From Euphorbia lathyris (lineage: Eukaryota; Streptophyta; Magnoliopsida; Malpighiales; Euphorbiaceae), in the NCBI RefSeq assembly GCF_963576675.1, contig NC_088916.1:85639501-85703500 (forward strand): 64,000 nucleotides of DNA. The letters are read 5' to 3'. The position numbers and the translations under genes are program-made. This document shows positions 33,534 to 46,042 of the stretch, piece by piece. The notes below the pieces were generated by a model that was not told the origin of the DNA, did not search any database, and saw only the letters and a list, made by a program, of their open reading frames with translations. Positions within the stretch are counted from its first letter, which is position 1. Every line of letters starts with the position of its first letter.

Positions 33534-34766
33534 TTAATTACCAAGGCCAGCTGAAGCCATACATAACTTCAGCTTCTCTAAGGTTACAACCTTAGTCAAC
33601 ATGTCTGCAGGATTCTCTGTGCCTGGAATCTTCATCAACTGCAATATCTTCATGTCCAAGAGATGCCGTATGTAGTGATACTTCAACTCTATATGCTTTG
33701 TTCTTGAGTGAAATGCGGGATTCTTTGCCAAATGAATTGCACTCTGACTGTCGCTGTACAGAATAGGATCCTTCTGCTCCTTTCCCAACTCACGCAAGAA
33801 ATTCTACAACCATACCATCTCCTTACTAGCCTCAGTCACTACAACATACTCAGCTTCTGCAGTAGACAAAGCCACCACCTTCTGCAGCTTTGAAGCCTAA
33901 GAGACAGCAGTACCACCCAATGTGAAGACATATCCAGTTGTACTTCTTCTCTTATCAAGGTCACTAGATGCCAAATCTGCATCCACATATCCTGTCAACA
34001 TAACTTTCTTGCCCTCAAAACATAAGGCCTTTTCTGTGGTTCCCTTCAGGTATCTCAAAATCCACTTTACTGCTTCCCAATGCTTCTTACCAGGGTCTCC
34101 AATGAAACGACTAACAACTCCCACAGCATGTGCAATATCCGGCCTTGTGCACACCATTGCATACATCAAGCTGCCAATTGCTGAGGCATACGGAGTTCTC
34201 TCCATCTGGACTCACTCTTCTCTACTCTTGGGTGAGTCATGTTTAGTTAGCTTGAAATGGCTACCCAAAGGAACCGTAGCTGGCTTGGCATCTTGCATGC
34301 CGAATCTAATCAAGACCTTCTTGATATACTCAGCTTGTGAGAGATACAGCTTTCCAGCTTTCCTATCTCTTTCAATCCTCATGCCCAGAATCTGTTTAGC
34401 TTCTCCGAGATCTTTCATAGCAAACCGCTCAAATAACTGCTTCTTCAGTTTTCTCACTTCTCGAGCACTCGACCCTGCAATCAGCATATCATCAACATAT
34501 AACAGTAAAATTATATAGCCTTCATTCAACTTCCTGAAGTAACAACAATGATCAGCTTCACTCCTCACGAACTCAATTTCATGCATGAATCCGTCAAATT
34601 TCTTGTACCACTGTCTTGGAGCTTGTTTCAGACCATACAAGCTCTTGTTCAACTTGCACACAAGCTCAGCGTTATTAGACTCACAGCCCTGAGGTTGCTT
34701 CATATAGATGTCTTCATCCAAGTCCCCATGAAGAAATGCCGTTTTTACATCCATTTGCTATGGTGA
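33534..34766 (-). pseudogene. Copia pol, C-terminal RT and RNase H
   Basis: The minus strand encodes the C-terminal part of a Ty1/copia reverse transcriptase, starting QMDVKTAFLHGDLDEDIYMK. It carries LYGLKQAPRQWYKKF and the catalytic LLLYVDDMLIAG. It continues with AIGSLMYAMVCTRPDIAHAV, WILRYLKGT and the RNase H region (YVDADLASSDLDKRRSTTGY, ALSTAEAEYV, NPADMLTK). Stops occur at about 34211, 33898 and 33800, so it is dead. The 5' side stops abruptly just before QMDVKTAF, exactly where the copia fragment at 55958-58438 leaves off, apart from about 25 missing residues. Confidence 0.9.
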
Positions 34767-34791
34767 TGGGAGAGATGTTGGCGGATCAATA

Positions 34792-35332
34792 ATGCTCGGA
34801 TGTCGAACTTCGTTTAAGTCGGACCACTCGGCAAATGGAGTGATCGGCTTGAACTATAAAAAGGAGCGGATGGAAGCGAGAGGTCGTGGGAAAGATTGGG
34901 TGGAGGAAGAGGAGTTGTACGACTTTGAAAATAATCATGAAGGAGGTGAACTCAAGTGGAAGATTGATAAAGAGGAGGACCATTATGAAAGCGAGTTGGA
35001 TAGTAACAATGAGCTTGAGTATGATGATAATGGGTCCTAGAAGGCGAATGAAGAGGAAGAGAGTGATTTTGATGGTAAGTTATATGATGAAGGTAGATTT
35101 CGTCATCATGAGAATGAACTTGATTATGATGAGGATGATGAAACCTATTATGATGAAGATGAACATCAAATCACTAAGTGGAACCAAAGGGAGGCCACAT
35201 ATGAAGATGAGGAGAACAAATGTCATTGTGATGATGCGTTGGAGGATGGTGAGTGGAACCAAAATGAATATACTTATGAAGCTGATGAAGGTAGGTTTTA
35301 TGAAGATGAGTACCCTAGGTACCCTATCATAA
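34792..35332 (+). pseudogene. Acidic open frame of probable retroelement origin
   Basis: A + strand frame rich in Asp, Glu, Tyr and Asn (for example NHEGGELKWKIDKEEDHYES) with one TAG at about 35038-35040. It continues in frame to 35332. No conserved domain was recognised. Its position inside the transposon nest, its low complexity and the tandem repeats that follow suggest part of a degenerate element rather than a host gene. Confidence 0.3.
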
Positions 35333-35430
35333 CAAATAATATACCTCTAGGTACCCTATCATAACAAATACCTCTAGGTACCCTATCATAACAAATGCCC
35401 GATATCGGACACCCTTTCGTAACAAATACC
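35316..35430. repeat. Short tandem repeat around AGGTACCCTATCATAACAAAT
   Basis: Three near-identical units of about 27-30 bases (CCTAGGTACCCTATCATAAC) followed by two diverged units (GACACCCTTTCGTAACAAAT). Origin unknown, possibly LTR-derived. Confidence 0.75.
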
Positions 35431-35557
35431 CGGTGTCAATATTTCATACAATCACAATATTCACTTTTCTCATTTCATTCGCAACCATTGAATATACTAT
35501 CCTAGTTTAAGCTCTTATTCTCATATCTCTGACATTTTCTATAATCAAATTTACATT

Positions 35558-35560
<3 letters not shown>

Positions 35561-35615
<55 letters not shown>
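35561..35615. repeat. (TA)n microsatellite
   Basis: About 54 bases of uninterrupted TA dinucleotides. Confidence 0.95.
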
Positions 35616-35617
<2 letters not shown>

Positions 35618-36130
35618 CTCATCCTCATGTCATCATTATCAACATCATTCTCAAATATTTTCCTACCAACATGCTCATCATCAAAGTATCATATATACAT
35701 GTCAAACACATAGATCACCAATTAAACAATTTATATCAAGTAGTCAATATAGCAGTAAACATACAATCAAAGGTACCATATATTTAATTAACTACTCACC
35801 TATAACACTTGCAGATAATCTAACTAAGCGTTTCTTCAGTTCTATCGTCCGCTTGATCCTCGTGTCCTATATATACCATAATTTCTAACACGTTATTAAA
35901 TATATTTACATAATCTAAAAGAAATAAACTCTATAAACTAAGATTTCTGGAACTTTAATTTGATATAAATATGCAAGTACCAAAATCACAACAATATATA
36001 ATAATGATAATAATGAAACTACATGGAAAGAAATAGGATTAAAATATTAAAGTTTTTTTAAAGTTTGTTTGGTCCCAAAAGAAGAAGAAAATGTGGATTA
36101 AATCCATACCGAGAAAATTCTATTTTGGAA
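35616..36130. other. AT-rich noncoding DNA in the transposon nest
   Basis: No gene or termini recognised. It borders the RTE-type LINE relic on its right. Confidence 0.4.
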
Positions 36131-36209
36131 AGGTGTGCACCAAATTAATGGTACCAAATGGTTTCTTGTAGGAACATTATATTTATGCTTCTCCTCTTCA
36201 TAACATCTA
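36131..36209 (-). pseudogene. RTE-type LINE endonuclease relic, downstream half
   Basis: On the minus strand this reads VMKRRSINIMFLQETIW. It continues the motif order of RTE-type LINE endonucleases (GTWN.GSL...RR..I..LQETKW), whose upstream half lies at 42391-42566. The two halves are separated by the L1-type LINE. Confidence 0.65.
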
Positions 36210-36263
36210 CAATTTCAACTAATTTTCTTTTTTTTTTTTTTTTGATTAAAAGGGTACCTTTCA

Positions 36264-39200
36264 TTAGATAATTAAGTTGTTTACATCATTTAAAACAACA
36301 GAATGAAAAAAACTAGGGAAGTCTTCCCATGACAAAATCTTTTGATTACTTTTTTGAGCCTTAGATGCAAGAACATGGGCTGGATTATTTGCCCTCCTTC
36401 TTTCGTGGAGCCACACTATTGACTCAAATTCATTAGCAGCTTGCTTTATGTCTTCCACCACCGTTTCTATCCAGTTGGTACACTCGATCTTCCCAGTGAT
36501 CATCTTTATGGCGTCTGAAGAGTCTGAGGCGAGAATCACTCGAGACAGGCCGGCTTGTCGTGTTGCGGCAAGACTCCTTGCAATCGTTTGTAGTTCCGCG
36601 TGAAGGACATTTAGGGACTGCCCAAGCGAGCCACCACCAGCCTGCTGGATCGTACCCATATTATCACGAATTAGAAAACCAAAGGCACTGCGATTGCTAT
36701 TTGAATCAAAAGCTGCATCACAATTTATTTTCAGCATCCCAGGAGGAGGGGGCTGCCATTTGATTTGTTCCTGCAGCTGTTGTTGCGCTTCTACATTACC
36801 TTGGATCCTGTTTGCCTTTTTCCTGTCTGCACCTACTATAGCATCCTGAACACAGCTCATCGCTCTGACAATGCCTAGAGGCTTGTCCCCGTGAACAACA
36901 CGGTTACGTTCGAACCACATAATCCAAATTAAGCCACATACCTCTGTTAGCTCCTTCTTGGTAGCTTGTGCTACTATATTGGAGATCCAGTCAAGTGTCG
37001 AAATTCCTCCAATTTTATAGGCTTTGAGCGGGGAGTTTGAGCTCTTCCAGTATCCTTTGGAGATGATACAATCCCTGAATACATGTAATAATGTTTCTAG
37101 AGCTCTTTCACATAATTGACACCAAGGGTTCACTTTCATTTTTCTTTTAATTAGAGCCTCAGCGCATGGAAGAGCATTATTTAAGACACACCAGGTTGTA
37201 TGAATAATCTTGGGAGGTAGTTGGAGTTTCCACAAGTCTTTCCATATGGAAATCGTGGAATTAGAAGATGAGGCTCTCCCCCCCAAATCTGGAAAGAATG
37301 CCGAAGCAACCTCGTATCCAGTTTTCACAGTGTAATCCCCCCATTTCGATTTTCTCCAGAAGATTTTATCAGCTACACGTCGTTGGCTCAGTGGGAGATG
37401 AAGGATAGCTGCTACCGTGTCTGAATCAAAGCACTGTTGAATTAATTCTGTCTTCCATGTGAATGTATCCTCATCGATCAGACTTGACACCCATTTAGTA
37501 GGAGGCTCATGTAACATCTGCAGGGGCCTGTTGCACGGGACATCTGGTAGCCATTTATGATTCTGTAATTCGATTGATTGACCATTTCCAACCCTCCAAC
37601 AGCTTCCTTCCTCAATGATATAGCGTACCTGAATTAGACTTCTCCACACAAAGCTTGGTGCATAGCCAATCTTAGCTGAAAGAAGCTCACCTCTAGGAAA
37701 GTACTTGGCCTTGAATACCTGTGCACAGAGGGATGTCGGATTTTGGATAATACGCCAAATTTGTTTCGCCAAGAGAGCCATATTAAAAGCGTAAAGGTTG
37801 CGGAATCCGAGTCCTCCTTCCTTTTTTGCAATGCAAAGTTTGTTCCAACGAGCCCAGTGGATTTTCCGACATTCAGAATTGCCATTCCACCAAAATCGAG
37901 CAAGGATTTGCTGAATCTCGGAGCAAAAAAGTTTGCGGAAGGAGAAAACAACTCATTATGTATTGCGGTATTGCTTGAGCTATGGATTTAATAAGTACTT
38001 CTTTTCCTCCCCTTGATAGCCATCTCTCTTGCCACCCGCACACCTTTTTCCATATTCTCTCTTTAAGTGATCCAAAAATTGCTTTTTTTGATTTCCCAAT
38101 CACTGCAGGGATGCCCAGATACTTTGTGAAGTGTTGGACCTCCCCGACCCCCAAGCATTCAGTTAGAGCTCTTCGTTTGTCTTCTTCCACCTCAGAGCTG
38201 AAACACATTTCGGTCTTATCGAAATTAATCCGCTGGCCGGATGCTCTCTCATACTGCTGAAGAATCCTCTTAATATTTTCACATTCGGTTCTTGAGGCTC
38301 GACAGAAAATAATCGAATCATCCGCAAAGAACAAGTGTGAGATGGTCAAACTATGCTTGCTAATCTTGATCCCGTGAACTAACCGATTAACCTCAGCTTT
38401 CCTTATCAGTGCTGAAAGCCCTTCTGCGCATATAAGAAACAAATAGGGTGATAGTGGATCTCCCTGACGGAGACCCCTAGTTGGCTTAATGTAGCCTGTC
38501 TGAGCCCCATTTATTAGGAAAGAGAAGGACACTGAAGTTAAACAGTTTTGGACTACATCAATCCACAAAGATGGAGAGCGCATTGTTGTCATCATTCCTT
38601 TGAGAAAGGACCACTCAACCCTGTCATATGCTTTACTCATGTCAAGTTTTAGGGCACACGCCCCCTTTTTCCCTTTCATTCTGTATTTCATCGAATGGAA
38701 CAATTCGAAGGCAATTAGAGCATTGTCCGTGATGAGCCGACCTGGCACAAAAGCACTCTGGGACTGGTGAATGATGGCCCCCAATGATTTCTTGAGTCGA
38801 TTGGCAAGAGTTTTTATGACCAGTTTATACACCACATTGCATAAGCTGATTGGCCTGAGGTCTTTAAGGTTGCTAGGATTCTTCTTCTTTGGTATTAGGG
38901 TAACCAAGGTATGATTCATTCCTGGAGGGAGGCGCCCACCATTGAGGATATTAAGCACCAGTCTGACAATATCCTCCCCAACAACGTCCCAAAAGGAAGA
39001 ATAGAACATTCCTGATAAGCCATCTGGACCCAGTGCCTTAGACCTGTCCATTTGTCGGAGTGCATCCTTGATCTCCTCGGCCTCAAAAGGATATGATAGA
39101 TGTTCAATCTGCTCCTCTGATAAAAATAGATCCACTGAATTCAGAATATCATCTGGCATCTCAGGTTGGGAAGTGGAGAAGAGCTCATTATAATACTGGA

Positions 39201-40383
39201 ACACCAGTTGTGCTATATCCTCATTGCTCTCTTTCCATACCCCATGCTGATCTTGTAGCCTTCGGATAGTGTTAGACTTCCTTCTAGAGCTCGCCTTGGA
39301 ATGAAAGAATTTTGTATTCCTATCTCCGCTTTGTAGCCAGTTAATCCGAGCCCTCTGCTTCCACATTATTTCCTCTGCTTCCTGGAGCTTTTCAATTTCG
39401 CTTGTAATATAGGTAATTTTGTCTGTGTCTTGGGATATCATCGGCCTACTCTCCTCCTCTTCAAGCTGGCGAGTAAGAGATTTTATCTTAGAACCGAGGT
39501 GCCCGAAATGCTTTTTATTCCAGATTTTGAGGTTTTGGGCACATAGTTGTAGCTTTTGACAGACTGTGGTCTCGTTGTTTAGAATAGGGTCACACCATGA
39601 TCGTTGTACCACCTTTCGACACTCCGGATCCCTCAACCACATTTCCTCAAAACGGAAAAATCTTTCTCGGCCCGGCTTACATCCTTCTGTTACTACTAAA
39701 ATGGGTGAATGATCTGAAGCCACTCTAGCCAAATGATGAACCATTGCATTTGGGAATAGAAGTTCCCAATCCACTTGACAAACAGCCCTATCCAGACGTT
39801 CACGAATCGTTTCCCCATTCTTCCTTCCATTGGACCAGGTAAACGGCGTCCCTATGTACTTGAGATCAAACAGATCACATACATCTAAACAGTTGCGAAA
39901 TGCCTCCATGCTTCTGTAGTCTGGCTCATTACCACCATCTTTCTCCTTAGAGTACATGATTTCGTTGAAGTCTCCGAAACACAACCATGGTAGTGACTCT
40001 CGAGCATGAAGTTCTGTCATCAGCTTCCAGGTGAGGTGTTTTCGTGATGTTTCCGGCCACCCATATATTCCAGTACCTCTCCAACTGAGCAAACCATGTT
40101 CTTTCTCAATACCAAAATCAATGCAATGTTGGCTGAAACCTAGGATGCGTAACCCAATTTCCTTCTTCCACATTAGAAGTAGTCCTCCTGACCTACCTAA
40201 CGAGTCGACAATAAAAAATTCATACTCCTGAAACCTGCGTTTCAAACCCTGAATTTCATCCTTTCTCAATCTTGTTTCCATAAGAAAGATCACCTCTGGG
40301 CAGTTGGATCTCACAATGTGAGACAATGCACAGACCGTCCTAGGGTTGCCCAGCCCCCGGACGTTCCAACTTAGGAGATTCAT
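36264..40383 (-). pseudogene. LINE ORF2 (endonuclease, reverse transcriptase, RNase H), one frameshift
   Basis: Residue 1 is at 40383 (MNLLSWNVRGLGNPRTV). The apurinic-type endonuclease domain shows FLMETRL, WLCFGDFNEI and the SDHSPI motif. The reverse transcriptase shows LGPDGLSGMFY, ALKLDMSKAYDRVEW, LRQGDPLSPYLF and the catalytic FADDSIIF. A single-base change in a short homopolymer near 37921 shifts the frame after SCFLLPQTF. The rest continues in another frame through ILARFWWNG, a Cys-rich zf-RVT region (NPWCQLCERALETLLHVFRDC) and a C-terminal RNase H (INCDAAFDSNSNRSAFGFLI, ASDSSDAIKMI). The total is about 1,370 residues, a normal length for plant L1 ORF2. Confidence 0.94.
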
Positions 40384-42140
40384 AATGTTAGGCGGGGTTG
40401 CCCGGCAACCTCCGCCTCTATAATCATAGCCTCTTCCGCATTGCTGTGTCGTGACTTCTTACCAGTACTCTCTGAGACCTTGATTGGTCCATCCTCTGTT
40501 GTTTTCCTTTTCCCTGCTGCCTTCTTTGGTGCTTTGAGACTCTTATTATCCTCCATTGATGCAGGATGAACATGTTTTCCTTGTAAATAATTTCTGTCTT
40601 TTCCATAGTTGAGAGAAAGAGATTTTTTGGTTTTTTGCAGGTGTGTGCGTGGCTCCTGCTTTGGGTGGCTTTCTTCCAATGATACTGTTCCCACACATGC
40701 GTGTGACGTAGTTGATGTGTTTTTTGATAGGCTACCTTGTATAATAGGGTGATTGGGATACTCACTATTGGTTCCAATATAGACCCCATGCAGATTACTG
40801 CTGTAGTCATTAAAGACGTTGGCTACTTCATGCAGACAAGGGGCCCTAATTGACACCTCATTGGTTAATAACTTAACTTCGTGCGGATTAGAGGTATATG
40901 TGGGGACTGGCTCCATTCTATCACAATAAGTGTAAATAGGACTTACTACATTTAAGATGCTCCCAGAAGATGATGGAAGGACAATTTCTGCTTGTGTTGG
41001 AGTCAAAGATAGAGCTTTGGGGTCCACATTCTCACAAGGCAAGACAGAATTGTGAGACTCATTAATTAACATCTTGGAGCTGCTGAGAGGCGGCATTAAA
41101 AACTCTTGTTCTTTAGTACGCTCTTCTTCGTTGACCGCCGGCACTGTCAGTCCACCAGCATGTTCCACCATATGGGTTTGTCCAAAAATAGGGTTGAATT
41201 CACCAGGGAGTGCAACGTCATCCCCATGCTTCTCTCCACCGTCGGTTTCCATGTCTGTGATGTCGTCTGGTACAGTAAGTTGTTTGCCGGAGTTCACTTG
41301 CAGGTTACTGGAATTAGAACCAACAAACAGTTATCTGGCTACACCCTTATTCGAACCTATCTGCTCTAATACAACTTTACTAGAGGCTGCATCAACTTTG
41401 AAAGTTCTTAATTTGAGAGGGGTTGCCCTTAGGTTTTCACTATAAGGCCACTCATCTTCATCAAAATCCTCTGGGACTTCAGCGCATTCCTCATGGACAT
41501 GCCCCAATTTGCCACACCAGTAATAGAAATTTGGCACTCTTTCATACTTAAAAGAAACCCATGTTACCACCCCACTGCCATTTTTAATCTTTATACCCCT
41601 TAAGAGGGCCTTATTAATCTCAACATCCACCCGTACTCGGACGAAGTTGCACCAAGAATCTATGGCCTCACTATCTATTTCCAGCACCTCCCCTATATTG
41701 CTTGCAACTTTTTCGATAGACTCGGCATCACGGCGGTTTAGAGGAAGGTTTGAAATCCGAACCTAGAACGCACACTTATTTAAGGAAAGATCAGCAGGTT
41801 GTTCGTCTCCTTGAATGCCTCTTATGATAACCAGATTCCTCTCAAAATGCCAGGGACCTTCACGTAGCACCCTATCTTTATCTCGTTTGGACTCAAATTC
41901 ACATAGGAACATGTTGTTTCCCAACTCCTTTAACTGGAAAGCCTTGACTCTCGATGCTATCATAAAAGCTTGCCCCATACCACGGAGGTTGAGTGGTTTA
42001 TTTGAGAGCACTCTCCCTACCAGGCTAGGCTTAACCAAAATATCAGAAACTCTTTCCTGTTCCTGACAGAGATCAATGACTTTATCTTCTGGGTTTGTGA
42101 GCTTAACTCTGGCCATCTGAGCTTCTAAGTTGGAATCCAT
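40380..42140 (-). pseudogene. LINE ORF1 (DUF4283 plus zinc knuckle)
   Basis: It starts at ATG 42140 (MDSNLEAQMARVKLTNPEDK). A DUF4283-like RNA-binding region follows (MGQAFMIASRVKAF, FLCEFESKRDKDRVLREGPW). A stop near 41763 replaces an expected Trp before VRISNLPLNRRD. A CCHC-type knuckle follows as YYWCGKLGHVHEEC, in which the first Cys appears replaced by Tyr. A second stop lies near 41331. The C-terminal region (41297-40380) is variable and Ser/Lys-rich. ORF1 proteins bind LINE RNA and act in the ribonucleoprotein. The frame ends in TGA at 40382-40380, overlapping the ATG of ORF2 as ATGA. Confidence 0.85.
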
Positions 42141-42390
42141 AGCTACTGCGATCAGTGACAAAAAAAAAACCACACAGGATGTGGGGAAGGGAGGGCGTAG
42201 GTAGGCGAATGAATGGGGGAGAAAGAGGGAGCTGTGGAGTTTAGAGAAATGAAGGCGTAGGAAGGGAAGAAGTAGAGGAAAAAAAGCCACAATGGGAAGG
42301 AACCTAACACACAGCAAAATGAAGTGCTGAGGAAAGGAGAGAAAACGTCCACTAAGGGCCAAAGTATTTTCAATTTCAACTAATTTTCTT

Positions 42391-42821
42391 ATCAGAGAGC
42401 CTATGTTCCATGTCCCAAAGCGTAACCTATTACCCCTACCCCTACCTTTACCATTACCGTTAACGCTGTTCGGGTTTAGTGTCCTATAGACAATTGTTCT
42501 AGGATATAAACTTAATGTAAATGAAGTGGTCTTTACATCATTTGTTTTAAATAGATATGGTTTCATAAACTATATAAAGGCAACCTCTTTTAAGAACTAA
42601 ATAAGTCTAATAAAAGAAAATCCTTAAGTTTCTTTAAAGTGATTATAAAGTGTTCATACAAGTAAGAAGTGAGACGAAACTTTATAATAAACTAATAAAC
42701 TTAAAACCACCCCAAGTCAAGTAATATGTTTAGAAATAGGATTGACATATCACTGTTGAGACTTGCATGTAACAATGTCTTCTGTCGAGACAGAGAGCTG
42801 ATCTCACAAGCTTTAGATATG
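42391..42821 (-). pseudogene. RTE-type LINE endonuclease relic, upstream half, and unassigned DNA
   Basis: The minus strand at about 42475-42371 reads GNGKGRGRGNRLRFGTWNIG then SLIRKLVEI, the N-terminal motif of RTE-type LINE endonucleases. The remainder to 42821 has no recognised content and abuts the Athila 3' LTR. Confidence 0.6.
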
Positions 42822-44181
42822 TGATAGCATAAACGGCTAGGTAGAGCTTACGAAATATATATTATGATAAGTGCGTTACGACTATGGATGTGATCTTCCT
42901 AAATGCTCTATCTCTACTAGACACTACTACTTAGGGGCAAGTGTACCCCGTCGTATCAAGTAATAATCCGGTTAAGACCGGGTATCGAATCCACGGGATT
43001 TCTAACTACAAGTATTAAACGACTCGGTTTTATACGTTATCTAAGCGGTGAATACTTTGAGTTGATTCAGGGAACAACTACAAACTACTCCTAACTACGG
43101 GTGAGACAAATTTATATAACAAAAACTCTACGAAATGATATGGATGGCGATCAGTTATAAATATGACAAACAATGACTCCCAGTATATACACGGTTAATG
43201 ATTTGCTCTTGCAATGACGACTACGTGTAGTGTGACCGACCAGTGAGGTACTTAGACTACGTGGTTCCTAGTCAAGGCGTGTCTAATGCTTGGGATTAGA
43301 AATTAGGGCCCGTAAGTTCTGTGGCTTGTCAATTCCTACGGTTTTCGGAGCGTCACTTCCGGTAAGGCAACACCTATATGAATCCCTAAAGATAGCCCGA
43401 ATGGCATCGGAAATCGAGTTCCCCTAACCGGACTCAAGGTGCAAGCATGGAGGAACATGATTTTCTGCAGATTTCCCATGACATGCCTCGCGTATGGTGG
43501 AGTGAGCCCCGCGTATTGACCCATTCCGTCAGAAATATCCTGCATGTGGACCAAATTCAGATCTTGCTGTCTCAACCATGCCCCACGTAAACTGGGGTAC
43601 GCTCCGCGTGGTTGAGCTTCTGAGATTTAATGGCCTCAAATGAGTCTTTTACGCCTCGTGTGGCCTGGCAGACGCCTCGCATATATGAGTCCCTGGAGTT
43701 TTAGATTGAAGAACTTCCCATATACGTCCCGCGTGTCGGTTGGGACGCCCCGCGTGACAGTAGTTGACTTGGAAGACCATGCAGTCTGACATTTATGATT
43801 GAGCTTATCATTGCTCATACGCCCCGCGTGTAAGGTAGGACACCCCGCGTGTCAGTGGGTAGATCCCACGTGGTGCCTACGGATTGAGCAATCATTTCTG
43901 ACTTGATGTTCCACGCCCCGCGTGAAGGGTGATACGCCCCGCCTATGTCGGTGGATCTTTGCTCCTTACTCGTACCTGAAATACAATTCTCGAGAGCCGA
44001 GTTAGCTTGACGTTTTATTTTCTAAATTAATCAAAAATAAGGAAAATTAACTGAAAGTACGGAATTTCTTTTTATTTCATTATTTTATTAAAACATTCTA
44101 TTTTTGCAATTAAACTTATTTATTTAATCAAAAATTAAACCGTAAATCACGTTAAAAGATAGGCACGAAACGCCCCTATCA
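42822..44181 (-). repeat. Athila element A 3' LTR (1,360 bp, internally deleted)
   Basis: It runs on the minus strand from TGATAGGGG (44181) to GCTATCA (42822). Compared with the 5' LTR it lacks about 450 bases that follow the AAATCG(AG/CA)TT region near 43410. About a dozen copies of the ACGCCCCGCGT-type motif lie between about 43480 and 43950. Confidence 0.88.
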
Positions 44182-46042
44182 AACCTCCTCGGACTTTAAA
44201 GTTTTACTTGTGCTCAAGTAAAAGAAATCGAAAGACAAGGGATTGAGATTATTAAGAAACAAAACGTCGGTTGGGTTTACCAAGTGCGTGATCCCAAAGC
44301 TAAAGTTTTATGCAAAGTTTTCGGCAAGTACCTACGCAAACAAATGAGTGACCAAAACTTGTTTGAAACCTCCATGATCAAATTTAATAGGCAATATTAA
44401 CGGGGGTCGATTATCTTTTGAGAACCCGAAAGTACTTCACCAAGGGATTTCACTCTTACGCTCAAATTTTGGTGGGTCGGTGTTTTTGCACTCTCCTTTG
44501 CACTTACTCGAAGTCACTTTGAGTTTGCATTTTCATCCGGGTTTTTCCTCCTATGTTATGGTTTAGGCAATATTAAAAATGAACCCGGAGGGGGGTTGTA
44601 ATGTGGGTGGCCTTTTAGTGGTTAATTTTTAGAAACTCGAGTTCAAATACCATTTTCATGATCGCACTGTGTTTTTATTTTGGCCTTAGCAAGTTCGTAA
44701 AATATAACTCGAAATTGCTCGGGTGGAGCTTGAGAATGCCTTTTGCTCTTTATTGTATTTTTCTTTTTCGTTTTGTTTTGAGAGCGGCAAAAAAACGATT
44801 TCGAAAGCTTATGGTGCTTACTTATCAAGGCTTTGGCTTATTTCGGGTAGTTTTGGTGCGATTTGATTTTGTTGGTATTTAAACAAGAGGAAAAAGGGTT
44901 AAATGTTAAAAGGGTATTAACAAAAAAGTCGGTTAATAGGCTCGAGGGGGTTTCCTAGAGGTTAATGAAAAAGAGAAAAATAAGTTAAGAAAAGAATTAG
45001 CCTAAGTAGGTTCGTTTTATTGTCTATTGCCATTTTTACCAAAATAAGTGTACTTAACCTGGTATTAGGTGCAAACTCTATGAGTCGAGTGAAGTCAAAG
45101 CTCTCGAAAAATTGTGAAAGAAATAGAGTTCTCGCACGAACTCTTTTAGGCTCAAAAATACCTCACAAAATTTCGGGTTAAATTGTTTACGTTCAAGTTC
45201 TCGTCAAATTTTCAACTATCCCGTCTTTATTGCTTTTTTAAATTTCATTATGGAGATGACCTTTGGGTTAGGACTCAAAGTTTTTGTCTAGTACGAACCT
45301 AGGCTTTGCATAAATTCTATAACTTCAGAATCAAAACTAAAATTTCTTAATCAAACTGATCCTTTGTGTTAACGTTTTTTCATTTAAGAACAAATAACGG
45401 AACTTTTAATTAATTTCCGAGGGAGGTAGTGTGTCGGAAAAAATTTAAGAATCAATAAATTAGTTTAATTATTTTGTTATTTATTTGATTTTTATTTTTG
45501 TTTTTGTTAGTGCAAAACAAACGGTAAGTGCGGGGTTGCACGGCCCTCCGCGTTATTAAAATGACGTCTATTCCAAGGACATCGCAAAAGAGAAGAAAAA
45601 ACAAAAACAAAAATAAGGATGGAATCGAAAAAAGGACCCTTGAAGGTTAGGTCCTACGTGTGGAATGCCCAGGGGGCGCCCCGCGTAGGAGGTGCGTTTT
45701 AAGTTTATTTGAGCCAGAGACTCAGATACGCGGGGCGCGCTAAGAGGGGCGCCCCGCGTGAATTGTCTAAACAGGGCAGAGACTCGGCGGCGCGGGGCAT
45801 GATGGTGTGTACGCCCCGCGTAAGCACTTTGGATTAGCAAGGGATTTGTTTTTTCGTTAATTTTTATTTAAAAGAAACAGGAGAAAGAGACAATGCATAT
45901 GAAGAAAGAACAAACGGATATGATACATATAAACACAGGGTTTGAGGGATGCAAACCGAGGCTACGTTTAGAGTCGGAGTAGCTCGACTTTCTCGTGATG
46001 TGTGCATGCTTACGGTGTTTGGAGGAATGTGGCTTCGCCATG
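44182..46042 (-). other. Athila element A 3' noncoding region
   Basis: A spacer of about 1.9 kb between the last pol remnant and the 3' LTR, which is normal for Athila elements. It has no env-like frame. Three inverted pairs of the CGCGGGGCG/CGCCCCGCG motif lie at about 45655-45835. A closely related spacer occurs at 53743-55150 in the second element. Confidence 0.75.

Larger units (their letters stand above)
36210..42390 (-). mobile_element. Full-length L1-type LINE with 20-bp target duplication
   Basis: The element at about 36230-42370 lies on the minus strand. It has ORF1, ORF2 and a poly(A) tail, seen as a run of T at 36228-36241. The bases CAATTTCAACTAATTTTCTT occur at 36210-36229 and 42371-42390 as a perfect 20-base target duplication. 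ORF1 has two nonsense codons and ORF2 one frameshift. The copy is therefore young but inactive. It interrupts an RTE-type LINE relic. Confidence 0.95.

Noticed and set aside
34886..35332. Met/Lys-rich overlapping frame
   Set aside because: It is an alternative-frame shadow of the acidic frame 34792-35332, with composition typical of repetitive GATGA codons.
43336..43818. Minus-strand frames in the 3' LTR
   Set aside because: They overlap LTR sequence and the GC motif array; no protein family and no conservation of frame with the sister LTR.
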